A stretch of 38,202 nucleotides of DNA, taken from Mesorhizobium sp. LNHC252B00. GTDB lineage: Bacteria > Pseudomonadota > Alphaproteobacteria > Rhizobiales > Rhizobiaceae. Shown in pieces: positions 31,601 to 38,202 of the stretch. The position numbers were made by a program, and so were the translations under genes. Numbering within the stretch: the stretch's first letter is position 1; each line of letters begins with the position of its first letter. The notes below the pieces were generated by a model. It was not told where the DNA came from, made no database searches, and was given only the letters and a program-made list of their open reading frames with translations. Location of the stretch: positions 80,561 through 118,762 of the forward strand of contig NZ_AYWO01000009.1 in NCBI RefSeq assembly GCF_000502955.1, given 5' to 3'.

Positions 31601-32405
31601 CTTCCTGCGCACCGGCGAATATGACGATGGCCGCCTCGGCGAGATCTTCATCGACATGAACAAGGAAGGCGCGACGCTGCGTGGCCTTCTCAACAACTTC
31701 GCCATCGCCATCTCGCTCGGCCTGCAATATGGCGTGCCGCTCGATGAATATGTGCACGCCTTCACCTTCACCAAGTTCGAGCCGGCCGGCATGGTGCAGG
31801 GCAACGATGCGATCAAGAGCGCGACGTCGATCCTCGACTACGTGTTCCGCGAACTGGCGATCTCCTATCTCGGCCGCAACGACCTCGCCCATGTCGACCA
31901 GTCGGACTTTTCCAACACCGCACTTGGCCGCGGCATCAGCGAAGGCAAGACGGATGCGGTCTCCAAGGGCCTGACCCGCGGCGCCTCGCCGGTGAAGCTG
32001 GTGTCGCGCGTCAGCGGCAATGATCCGAAAGGCTTTGCGGCTCCCTCGGGCGCCCCTGCCCGCTCAGTGCCGACAGCTTTCTCCGGCTCCAACGTGCTGG
32101 CGCTGAAACCGACAAGCGACGAAGCGGTCGCCTACAAGCGCGACTATGAGGAGCGGGCCAAGGAATTGGCCGAGGACATCGCCTTCGAGGAAGCGGCTGC
32201 TTCGGACGCCACGGCGGGATTGTTCACCGACGCCGCGGCCGTTGAGGCGGCCGAAGCCAAGAAACTCGCCAACGACCGCCGCGCCAAGTCCCTGCTCCAG
32301 GGCTACACCGGCAATGCCTGCTCCGAGTGCCAGAATTTCACGATGGTGCGCAACGGGACGTGTGAGAAATGCGATACGTGCGGCTCGACGAGCGGGTGCA
32401 GCTGA
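28629..32405 (+). CDS. nrdJ: vitamin B12-dependent (class II) ribonucleoside-diphosphate reductase
   Basis: The enzyme makes deoxyribonucleotides with adenosylcobalamin as radical source, with or without oxygen. At 1258 residues it is the long rhizobial NrdJ form. It shows [62 protein letters not shown] with active-site cysteines, [21 protein letters not shown], and a later TSCGRS-like region with [14 protein letters not shown]. The C-terminal 30 residues carry a cysteine cluster ([18 protein letters not shown]) that supplies reducing power or binds zinc. AGGGA precedes the ATG. I see no B12 box (GCCACTG) in the leader, so regulation seems to be by NrdR. Confidence 0.97.
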   Translation: MRIERRFTKPGQSAYAEIEFRKALSEIKNPDGSVVFRLDNIDVPAQFSQVAADILAQKYFRKAGVPARLKKVEENDVPSFLWRSVADEAELAKLPEAERYGSEIDARQVFDRLAGTWTYWGWKGGYFKASEEDARAFRDELAYMLATQRVAPNSPQWFNTGLHWAYGIDGPSQGHFYVDPFTGKLTKSKSSYEHPQPHACFIQGVQDDLVNEGGIMDLWVREARLFKYGSGTGSNFSLLRGEGEKLSGGGRSSGLMSFLKIGDRAAGAIKSGGTTRRAAKMVIVDADHPDIEEFIDWKVNEEQKVASLVTGSKIVKKHLEAIMKACVNCEGNGNDCFDPSINSALKREIKAAKKSAVPENYIYRVIQFAKQGYSSMSFKTYDTDWDSDAYLTVSGQNSNNSVSLKDNFLRAVEDDGDWHLTARKDGKVLKTLKARDLWEKIGYAAWASADPGLHFNTTMNDWHTCASAGAIRASNPCSEYMFLDDTACNLASINLLPYRNADGTIDIAAYEHTVRLWTIVLEISVMMAQFPSKEIAKQSYEYRTLGLGYANIGGLLMTSGIPYDSDEGRAICAALTAIMTGVAYATSAEMASELGAFADYDRNAQNMLRVMRNHRRAAYGEKQGYEKLAVNPVPLVASDLKQQDLAAHAKAAWDRAIELGEEHGYRNAQATVIAPTGTIGLVMDCDTTGIEPDFALVKFKKLAGGGYFKIINRAVPEALRTLGYSEAQIGEMEAYAVGHGNLNQAPAINPGALKAKGFTDEKIAALNAALKSAFDIKFVFNQWTLGADWVKETFGFTDEQLNDFSFEMLPALGFSRKDIEAANIHVCGAMTLEGAPFLKPEHLAVFDCASPCGKIGKRSLSINSHIQMMAAAQPFISGAISKTINMPNDATVEDAKGAYMLSWKLALKANALYRDGSKLSQPLNSSLLADGEDDEDEALEQLIAAPAAARTAQITERIVERIIERVSREQEKLPGRRKGYTQKAKIGGNTIFLRTGEYDDGRLGEIFIDMNKEGATLRGLLNNFAIAISLGLQYGVPLDEYVHAFTFTKFEPAGMVQGNDAIKSATSILDYVFRELAISYLGRNDLAHVDQSDFSNTALGRGISEGKTDAVSKGLTRGASPVKLVSRVSGNDPKGFAAPSGAPARSVPTAFSGSNVLALKPTSDEAVAYKRDYEERAKELAEDIAFEEAAASDATAGLFTDAAAVEAAEAKKLANDRRAKSLLQGYTGNACSECQNFTMVRNGTCEKCDTCGSTSGCS

Positions 32406-32448
32406 GGAAATTCACGCGCCGCCGCCGCCCACCACCAACAACGCGAAT

Positions 32449-32481
32449 CCGCTCTCGGCACAAGAGACGTGCTGAGAGCGG
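32449..32481. terminator. hairpin after nrdJ
   Basis: CCGCTCTC pairs with GAGAGCGG and GCAC with GTGC around a short loop, 44 bases past the nrdJ stop. The U tract is missing (AGGCTTAT follows). Confidence 0.5.
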
Positions 32482-32493
32482 AGGCTTATAAAA

Positions 32494-33519
32494 ATGCCAC
32501 CAGAGCCCAAGCAACAGCACTACATCCCGGAGACCTATTCGAAGCATTTCTCGGACGGAGACGGCTGCATCAAAATCTACGACATGTGAGAAAATTGTAG
32601 ACTTTTCTGTACTTCCCCCAAATCGGCGTTCAAAGAGAAATATCTATACTCACAACCAGTTCACGCTGAGGCGTGTTTTGACAACGCGATCGAGAGACTT
32701 TTTTCCGACACGATAGAGAGCGGCTGGGACCGAGCTGTGAACATTATCGCGGAAAAGAAACCGCTCTCACTTGATGAAATTAAACATTTCACTGAATTCC
32801 TCTTGTCCATGCGATGCCGTGTACCTAACGCGCTTAGATCGGTCATGAGCCTTTTGCGAGACTCTGTTGCTAGGATATCGGATGCAGTTTCAGCTCCCGT
32901 ACCAGAGGCCTTGTTGGAAATTTATCGGAAGACAACAGGAGACGCATCGAAACCGATTAGAATGCAAGACTTGATGAATGCCGGCATAATTCAAATAAAC
33001 ATCGACCCACACACCGCCCTTCTTTCGATGCCAAATATCATTAAAGGCATGCTGCCTGTAATGAGTCGATACAACGTACCTGTTTTTATACACAACGAGA
33101 CGGCCGTTGATTTTATTTCTAGCGATAATCCAGTTTGCTACTTTAAATCTGGAACGCCGATAAGTAAGATCGTTCCATACAACGTCGGAAATTTTGATGA
33201 TTTTGAACTTGTCTTCCCGATAACTCCGCGGATAGCGTTGTATCTGGACACCAGAAAGCAGACGGACGCATTACACAGGGAGGTACGCAGCCGCCAGACG
33301 ATAGATCGCATCAATGAGGTAGTATCTCTTTTTGCCGATCGCTATATATTTAGCCGACGGGGAGATATCGAAACCTTAGCATCCAACTATTTCGATAAGG
33401 GGCCAGTTCCGGACTTCGAACGTTCGATAGTTGGCAACGGCTTGGTGCAGCGAATAAGCTACAAGATCGGACAGCCCTCAGCTCTATCGAATGCATGGGA
33501 ATACCCATTCCGGCGATGA
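32494..33519 (+). pseudogene. DUF4238 protein gene interrupted by one TGA
   Basis: The frame opens MPPEPKQQHYIPETYSKHFSDGDG and CIKIYDM, the hallmark N-terminus of DUF4238 (QHYIPxxYLxxF), then meets TGA at 32587-32589. The same frame continues without another stop to 33519 for 309 more codons, including LSLDEIKHFTEFLLSMRCRVPNALR, FISSDNPVC and VFPITPRIALYLD, all DUF4238-like. A single C-to-T change in CGA would restore a 341-residue protein. Internal re-start, for example at 32809, may leave a fragment. GC is lower than in nrdJ. DUF4238 proteins sit in accessory regions; function unknown. Confidence 0.75.
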
Positions 33520-33576
33520 GATTCTGACAGGAACGTGAGCTGTAACGCTGACTAATCCACCTAATGGGCCGATGAC

Positions 33577-33783
33577 ATGCGCTACGCAGTAGTAATTGAA
33601 GAAGCAGGCGATAATTTCTCTGCTTATGTGCCGGACTTGCCTGGCTGCATCGCGACCGGCGCGACCGTGTCTGAGGTGGAGACCGAAATTCGCGACGCAA
33701 TACGCTTCCATATTGAAGGCTTGCGCGCCGATGGGCTGGATGTGCCTAACGGTGTCAGCCTCGCAGAGTACGTGGAGGCATAG
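33577..33783 (+). CDS. hicB: HicB-like antitoxin, without an adjacent HicA
   Basis: The 68-residue product has the HicB RNase-H-like N-terminal fold: MRYAVVIEEAGDNFSAYVPDLPGCIATGATVSEVETEIRDAIRFHIEGL, the usual form of the family's partial domain. HicA toxin genes normally lie directly upstream; only 57 bases separate this gene from the DUF4238 frame and no HicA frame is seen on either side. It may be an orphan antitoxin that protects against a HicA elsewhere. Confidence 0.83.
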   Translation: MRYAVVIEEAGDNFSAYVPDLPGCIATGATVSEVETEIRDAIRFHIEGLRADGLDVPNGVSLAEYVEA

Positions 33784-33819
33784 CAGGCAGCCGCCAGCAG
33801 AGTTGCTCTAGGGGGCGAG

Positions 33820-34566
33820 ATGGTACACAGATCGGCCGCGGAAGCTCTCGCAGAGGACAGAGCCGTTCTAGGTAATGATTACGGAACCGCGTTCCACCAT
33901 TGTTGCCAAGAGCTTTGGCGAGTCTCGTCGTCATGGGATCGCTATCAAGCTCTATTTTCAACTCAAGAGCGCGTTGACCTCCTAAACCACAGCGGCGGAA
34001 ACTTTTGGCATTCAATTCAGGGAATTGTGTTCGAAGACGTACTACTGGGTCTGTGTCGCCTTACCGACCCCGCGAAATCTGGACGCAAAATAAATCTGAG
34101 TGTTCGTAAACTTCTGGAGCTCGATCTTTCCAAACATAATATCCGACTTCGACAGCGCGTAGTTGCATCTGAGAGGAAAGCGCAATTTGCTCGAACTTGG
34201 CGTGACAAGCGTGTTGCTCACAATGATTTCGAACAGATAACAGGCGTTGCAAATAAGTTGGCGCCGGCCACCGGTAGAAAGGTAACAAACGCGATCCTTT
34301 CCATCCACGAGGTGTTTCGATGGATCAATGCCAAACATTTTGGCGGCGATATGGGTTTGATAGACATGGGCGACAAGGATGCCATCGAAGTAATGTCGGT
34401 TATCGCGGACGGTCTGAAATTTGATAGGCTTCGCCAAGCCGAATATGCGCGCGGGAACTACGGCACTTACGAGCATTCATTCGAGTGGATGGGGCATGGC
34501 CCTGATCCTGCGAAGCGATACGAAATTACGCAACATTGGAAGCTTCCGCACAGTCCAAGGCGTTGA
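33820..34566 (+). CDS. AbiU2-type HEPN protein
   Basis: The 248-residue protein matches the AbiU2-like HEPN layout: FWHSIQGIVFEDVLLGLCRLTDPAKSG, NLSVRKLLEL, then ARTWRDKRVAHNDF, where R128 and H134 form an R-x5-H HEPN motif. AbiU2 is one of the abortive-infection genes of lactococci. The C-terminal third is not recognised. Its place after DUF4238 and HicB suggests a small defence cluster. A start at 33820 is simplest; the ribosome site is GGGGG-rich. Confidence 0.72.
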   Translation: MVHRSAAEALAEDRAVLGNDYGTAFHHCCQELWRVSSSWDRYQALFSTQERVDLLNHSGGNFWHSIQGIVFEDVLLGLCRLTDPAKSGRKINLSVRKLLELDLSKHNIRLRQRVVASERKAQFARTWRDKRVAHNDFEQITGVANKLAPATGRKVTNAILSIHEVFRWINAKHFGGDMGLIDMGDKDAIEVMSVIADGLKFDRLRQAEYARGNYGTYEHSFEWMGHGPDPAKRYEITQHWKLPHSPRR

Positions 34567-34638
34567 AAAATGCCGCTCCGCCCAAGATCCTTGACCGTCT
34601 CGGCGCAGCGCGCCATTTCACCGCCTGGCGAGTCACCT

Positions 34639-34670
34639 GTCTCGCACCCTTCGGGCCCGGAAGGCGAGAC
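34639..34670. terminator. hairpin between convergent genes
   Basis: GTCTCG and CGAGAC flank an inner CCTTC/GAAGG pair around GGGCCC, lying between the AbiU2 gene and the convergent gene ending at 34717. It could end both transcripts; no U tract. Confidence 0.5.
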
Positions 34671-34716
34671 GCGCTCAGACTCGATTCACTCAATCCGGAC
34701 CGGCTGATCCCGGCAC

Positions 34717-35337
34717 CTACCCCGCCGGCAACACCCGCAGCGTCTGCTCGTCAAATAACGGCTCGTCCTGGCCTATACGCACGAACAGCACTTTCTGCCC
34801 CTCACCTGGTGGCATCTCGAAATACTGGATGCCATCCGGCACTTCACCCCAGTCGCCGCAGGGCGGCTCCGGAACCTCGTTGGGGTCGGCTACCGCTTTC
34901 AGCTCTTTCGCATAGTCGGCGTCGGGGCTGAATGTGTAGCGCTTGACGCCGGCGGGCACTGGGCCCTCCGTGTAGGGCGCGAGCACGCAGCGCGCGCTGA
35001 CAGCCTTGTCGGTCTTTTCCAGGAACAGGCGCTGCAATGCGGCCTCGGCGGTTTCGCCTGATATGATGTCGAAGACCTCGACAAGAGGGTCGGCCGCGCC
35101 GCCATCGCTGTATTTGATGGCGAGTGCGTTGCCGGCAAATTCGAAGTGGATCTGGCGGAAGCCGAAGTCGCAGCGCTGCGTCCAGGCGCCCAGCCCGACA
35201 CTCTTGTCGGTCAGCCTTTCCCAGACGCACTTGTCGATGGGCGGGCGTGACGGCGCCGGCTCGTCCGCCACGGCGGATATCGTCGCGGACGCAAGCAGGG
35301 CGCAGGTCAAGCTGATCGATCTCATGACGCTATTCAT
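34717..35337 (-). CDS. secreted hypothetical protein
   Basis: The 206-residue product has a signal peptide (SISLTCALLASATISAVADEP, cut near ADE) and cysteines spaced for disulphides (KCVWER, QRCDFGF, ARCVLAP, PPCGDWG). I do not recognise a domain. It overlaps the end of the 35330 gene by eight bases, so the two are coupled and probably work together in the periplasm. Confidence 0.78.
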   Translation of the reverse strand: MNSVMRSISLTCALLASATISAVADEPAPSRPPIDKCVWERLTDKSVGLGAWTQRCDFGFRQIHFEFAGNALAIKYSDGGAADPLVEVFDIISGETAEAALQRLFLEKTDKAVSARCVLAPYTEGPVPAGVKRYTFSPDADYAKELKAVADPNEVPEPPCGDWGEVPDGIQYFEMPPGEGQKVLFVRIGQDEPLFDEQTLRVLPAG

Positions 35338-35851
35338 CGCTGCATCCTGTCAACGTGAAGGCATCCCACGCCGAGCCATCGGGGTTGGCGTTGGCGAAAT
35401 CGGCCCATTCGGTAAAAGCCACGCCGAATTCCGGCAAGAGCAGCCCTTTCGGCGCCGGTGTCGCTTCGCGCGAATTCAACTGCTCGGCGCCGCCGCCGGT
35501 CAGGGCGTAGACCTGGCCATCCCATATCCTGCACAGCCCGCTGCCGTCCTGCAGGCCCGCTTCGCGATCGTCGTTGGTGCAGGTGTGGCGGATGGTGCCG
35601 AGCGGAAACGAATTCTTGCCGTTGGTCCAGGTGATGTCGGCCGGCAGGCTTGTCACGGTATTGGGCACGGTCAGCGAAAACACTTCGGCCGTCAGCGCCG
35701 CCGGCTCGTTGTCGAGCGGCCGAAATTGCATGACGGCGCCCGAGCGCGGTTCCCGATAGGTGGCGTGGCTCAGCAGACAGTCCTTGGCGTTAGCCGCCTG
35801 CATCGGGCCAAGCAGGCCCAGAAAAACGAAGGCCAGTGTGCGGGTGGTCAT
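35330..35851 (-). CDS. secreted hypothetical protein, first of a pair
   Basis: The 173-residue product has a signal peptide (MTTRTLAFVFLGLLGPMQAANA) and a mature chain beginning KDCLLSHATYREPRSGAVMQFRPLDNEPAALTAEVFSL. Cysteines in DCLLSH, HTCTND, GLCRIW and TGCSDE could form two disulphides. No domain recognised. The ATG at 35851 is chosen for the signal peptide; upstream codons are rejected. Confidence 0.78.
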   Translation of the reverse strand: MTTRTLAFVFLGLLGPMQAANAKDCLLSHATYREPRSGAVMQFRPLDNEPAALTAEVFSLTVPNTVTSLPADITWTNGKNSFPLGTIRHTCTNDDREAGLQDGSGLCRIWDGQVYALTGGGAEQLNSREATPAPKGLLLPEFGVAFTEWADFANANPDGSAWDAFTLTGCSDE

Positions 35852-36026
35852 CAGATGTCTCTGGGAAAGCGTTGCCTGGGTACTGGCCCGCACAGTCGCA
35901 TCATCCGCGCAAAAGCATAAGCGAAATCCGGAACGGCTGCGTTTATCCGCTCCTGGACGAAACATATCCCTTGATCCCCAACAGTCTGTATGGTCGAGCG
36001 CAACGGCGATGGGGAAAAATCCGGTG

Positions 36027-36386
36027 ATGCAGCGTTTGGTAATGATGATGGCGATATCCGCATTCGCGGGCAGCACGGCACTGGCGGCGGCGCCCTATGT
36101 CGGGACATGGTCGAGCGACAGGTTCAACTGCCACGCGGCCGCCGACGTCCAGAGCAAGACCGTCTTCACCGTGGAACAGACCGCGTTGTCGCTTCCCGAA
36201 TTCGGCTGCGAGCACGCGACATTTCGCAAAAACCCGACGGGCTGGGTGGTGAAGGCAAGCCAATGCTACGGCTCTGACCCGTCGATCGAGGAGCCGTTCA
36301 CGCGTATCATTCATATCGTGAGATATGGCGCCACGCTGCGGTTCACCTGGCCTGGCTTCGACAGCGGCCCCCTCGTCCGCTGCTGA
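36027..36386 (+). CDS. small secreted hypothetical protein
   Basis: The 119-residue product has a signal peptide (MQRLVMMMAISAFAGSTALAAAP), then YVGTWSSDRFNCHAAADVQSKTVFTVEQTALSLPEFGCEHATF. Cysteines in FNCHAA, FGCEHA, SQCYGS and VRC-end suggest disulphides. It resembles short periplasmic lipocalin-like proteins of rhizobia only by its YVGTW opening. The GGGGA before the ATG supports the start. Confidence 0.72.
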   Translation: MQRLVMMMAISAFAGSTALAAAPYVGTWSSDRFNCHAAADVQSKTVFTVEQTALSLPEFGCEHATFRKNPTGWVVKASQCYGSDPSIEEPFTRIIHIVRYGATLRFTWPGFDSGPLVRC

Positions 36387-36401
36387 CGGCATCCCGGCGC
36401 C

Positions 36402-37367
36402 TCAGAACAGCCCGACCAGAAAGGCGGCGCCGCCGAGCAAGCCAGCAGAACACACCCATAGCATCCAGAGCCCGCGCACCCGGCATTCGAGCACCGCCGA
36501 ACCGGGGTTGGCGAGGTCATAGTGCACGTCGACCTTGCTGCCCTCGACATACTGCCGTGCCTGACCGCCGACAAGGCCGGGCAGCGAAGCCATCACCGTG
36601 GCGCCAAAGGTCACGCGATCGGCGCTGTAGCGCTGACCGGAGACGCCATAGGAGTAGACGATGCGGGATTTGAAGACGGTCCGCCAGTGTCGATAGCCTT
36701 CATGGGTTCGCAGCGCCTGCAGGCCTGAGGTGTCGATGCGGCCGGCGGCGACCGGCCATTTTGCCGCCTGCTCCGCAAGCGACTTCTGGGCGAAGCCCAT
36801 GCGCAGGGCGAACAGGCCCGTGAACAACAGCAGCGCACCGGCGCCGAGGTTCTGCGGCTTGGGTAGATGCGAGCCGATCGCCTCCAGGATGCCGCCGACG
36901 GAAAACACCAGCACCAGCGCGCCGATCACCAGCCCCGCCGAAAGCTGGACCATGAACTTGAAGGCGCCTTCGGGCATGGTGCGCTCGATGACGGCTTTGC
37001 CCGGAGCCGCCGGATCATAGAACACCGTCACCTGAGCGCCCTTGGCAAACCGCGCAAGCGTCTCCGTGACCTCGAAATTTCCAAGGTTCTCCTGCACGCT
37101 GTAACGCGAACTTTGAAATGTCTTGCCGCCAACCTTGTACTCGAAGGTGATGGCCGGGAAATTGCGCATCTCGGTGGAATCGCTGCTATCCGAGCCGCTG
37201 CCAGAGCTGCGGACCTCGCGTGCCTCGACGCGCGACGAGATGATCTTTCCCGGCGCCGGTAGCCAGCGGCTGAGCGCCTGCACCTCGCGCCATTTCAAGA
37301 AGGTGATGAGCGACAACATGCCGGCGACCGCGCAGGCAAAGCCGACAAGCAGAATCTTGAGCTCCAA
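36402..37367 (-). CDS. DUF3592 membrane protein
   Basis: The 321-residue protein has an N-terminal membrane helix, then two DUF3592-like beta domains (PAITFEYKVGGKTFQSSRYSV with VTVFYDPAAPGKAVIE, and IVYSYGVSGQRYSADRVTFG with VDVHYDLANPGSAVLE), each followed by hydrophobic helices. The paired V-x-V-x-Y-D/N-P signature is diagnostic. TTG at 37367 is preceded by GGGGGGAG with good spacing and is preferred to GTG at 37400. Function unknown. Confidence 0.82.
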   Translation of the reverse strand: MELKILLVGFACAVAGMLSLITFLKWREVQALSRWLPAPGKIISSRVEAREVRSSGSGSDSSDSTEMRNFPAITFEYKVGGKTFQSSRYSVQENLGNFEVTETLARFAKGAQVTVFYDPAAPGKAVIERTMPEGAFKFMVQLSAGLVIGALVLVFSVGGILEAIGSHLPKPQNLGAGALLLFTGLFALRMGFAQKSLAEQAAKWPVAAGRIDTSGLQALRTHEGYRHWRTVFKSRIVYSYGVSGQRYSADRVTFGATVMASLPGLVGGQARQYVEGSKVDVHYDLANPGSAVLECRVRGLWMLWVCSAGLLGGAAFLVGLF

Positions 37368-37476
37368 CTCGTCTCCCCCCAGGAGTGCAGGAACCTGCAC
37401 ATAGACAGCAACGCGGCAGCAATGTCTTGTCTATTCGCGAAACCTCCCCCTCGGAGTTGGAAACGACTGTCTTCCG

Positions 37477-37490
37477 TTGATCTGGATCAA
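37477..37490 (+). promoter_or_regulatory. FixK/FNR box
   Basis: TTGAT-CTGG-ATCAA is a perfect anaerobox. It lies 54 bp before the GTG start of the 36-residue membrane protein. In rhizobia such boxes bind FixK or FnrN under low oxygen. It could also serve the divergent DUF3592 gene 110 bp away. Confidence 0.8.
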
Positions 37491-37544
37491 CGCACATTCA
37501 CCGCGTGTGCTGTCTTCTCGATATCAATCGAAGGGAGAACCAAC

Positions 37545-37655
37545 GTGTCGACTTACGACCTCATGATCACCGCTGCGGTCTTGACCTATTTCGGATCATT
37601 CTCCGCAGTCCTGGCCTATGTCACCTTCGATGAATCGCATCGCCGGCCACGCTGA
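37545..37655 (+). CDS. 36-residue membrane protein behind a FixK/FNR box
   Basis: A GTG-started frame with GGGAG upstream encodes one membrane helix (LMITAAVLTYFGSFSAVLAYVTF) and a charged tail DESHRRPR. Size and oxygen-responsive promoter suggest an accessory subunit of a membrane complex, such as a terminal oxidase, but no family is recognised. Confidence 0.68.
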   Translation: MSTYDLMITAAVLTYFGSFSAVLAYVTFDESHRRPR

Positions 37656-37690
37656 CAAGATGGCCATATGCGGCGACCGCGCATCGCGCG

Positions 37691-38202
37691 TCAGTTGGCG
37701 TCGGCGACGGAAACCCGACCTCCGGCCCAGGCGCGCCATTGCCGCTCGTCGCCGTGGAAAACGTTGAGATCGATGCGGCCGGTGACGCCATGCGACAGGC
37801 CGGAGCCGGAGTACTGCCAGAACAGCCATTTGCGGTCGGGGTAGACCTTTGAGGGGTGCCGCGCCACCGCCCGCACCCAAAACGGATAATCGAGAAAAGC
37901 GCCGCGCAGATTGTCGCGATAGAAATCGGGCGCGGTGTAGATGATGGGCCGCTGGCCGTAATAGCGCTCCAGCCTGTCCATGAACACCTGCATCTTCTCC
38001 AGCACCTTCTCGCGCGAAGGCCGCCGCTTGCAGCTGGACTCGCCGTTCCATTCGACGTCGATCACCGGCGGCAGCGCGCCTTCGACCCTGGGCACGTTGC
38101 GGATGAACCAGTCGGCCTGCTCGCCCGCCGTGCGGCACCAGTAAAAGAAGTGATAGGCGCCGCGTTTCAGGCTGGCGGCGTCGGCATTGCGCCAGTTCCT
38201 GT
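37691..38202 (-). CDS. glycoside hydrolase family 25 lysozyme, C-terminal part (runs off the right edge)
   Basis: The visible 170 codons read like a GH25 muramidase: GAYHFFYWCRTAGEQADWFI, PPVIDVEWNGES with the D-x-E catalytic pair, RPIIYTAPDFYRDNL, YPFWVRAVA and KWLFWQYSGSG. These enzymes cleave peptidoglycan between MurNAc and GlcNAc. The start lies beyond 38202. The stop is at 37691, 35 bases from the convergent 36-residue gene. Confidence 0.88.
   Translation of the reverse strand, partial: RNWRNADAASLKRGAYHFFYWCRTAGEQADWFIRNVPRVEGALPPVIDVEWNGESSCKRRPSREKVLEKMQVFMDRLERYYGQRPIIYTAPDFYRDNLRGAFLDYPFWVRAVARHPSKVYPDRKWLFWQYSGSGLSHGVTGRIDLNVFHGDERQWRAWAGGRVSVADAN

Noticed and set aside
29088..31892. 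A 934-codon minus-strand open frame inside nrdJ
   Set aside because: It is antisense to the clearly functional nrdJ frame and is open only because of high third-position GC; its translation has no domain-like pattern.

Overview
The window looks like chromosomal DNA of a rhizobial alphaproteobacterium, most likely Mesorhizobium or a close relative in the Phyllobacteriaceae. The evidence is high GC, a B12-dependent class II ribonucleotide reductase with an NrdR box, DUF982 and PilZ-type small proteins, a FixK/FNR box, an Omp25-like porin, and many tiny Rhizobiales-type proteins. This assignment is inference from protein character; no database search was run.

Layout. (1) 1-1718: start of an adenine deaminase gene running off the left edge, a small outer-membrane beta-barrel protein, and an intact tRNA-Leu(UAA). 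(2) 1663-17623: a 15.9 kb element integrated into the 3' end of that tRNA, bounded by a perfect 63-bp direct repeat. At its right end a tyrosine integrase heads a long minus-strand block (17405 to 8704) with many 1-4 nt overlaps: integrase, an unknown gene, an excisionase-like HTH, HNH proteins, a winged-helix replication initiator, coiled-coil and carbohydrate-binding proteins, a P27-type small terminase and two tail-fibre-like proteins. The initiator gene contains four GCTACCTAT iterons spaced exactly 33 bp apart beside an AT-rich stretch, which looks like a replication origin inside the initiator gene, as in lambda O. No large terminase, portal, capsid, tape measure or lysis gene is visible. 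The element may therefore be a phage-inducible, satellite-like island rather than a complete prophage. The left third carries cargo: an Apea-type HEPN protein, a three-gene coupled operon starting with a Tat-signal protein, an XRE / ADP-ribosyltransferase-fold gene pair, a frameshifted ATP-dependent DNA ligase, and several tiny membrane or zinc proteins.

(3) 17624-28100: core chromosome, with small membrane proteins, an XRE regulator, PilZ-like proteins, NudK-type and DIPP-type Nudix hydrolases, an old-yellow-enzyme reductase, an SH3 protein, DUF982 and DUF2188 proteins, an alpha/beta hydrolase, a MoaB/CinA-type molybdopterin-binding protein, a universal stress protein and xanthine phosphoribosyltransferase. 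(4) 28085-32405: nrdJ with a 665-bp upstream region holding a DnaA box, a promoter/terminator mini-unit, and a promoter whose -10 is covered by an NrdR box. (5) 32494-34566: a small defence-like insertion: a DUF4238 gene broken by one TGA, a solitary HicB-like antitoxin, and an AbiU2-type HEPN protein. (6) 34639-38202: secreted hypothetical proteins, a DUF3592 membrane protein, a 36-residue membrane protein behind a perfect FixK/FNR box, and a GH25 lysozyme running off the right edge.

The two most interesting structures are the satellite-like island with its internal iteron origin and the XRE/ADP-ribosyltransferase bicistron carried on it.
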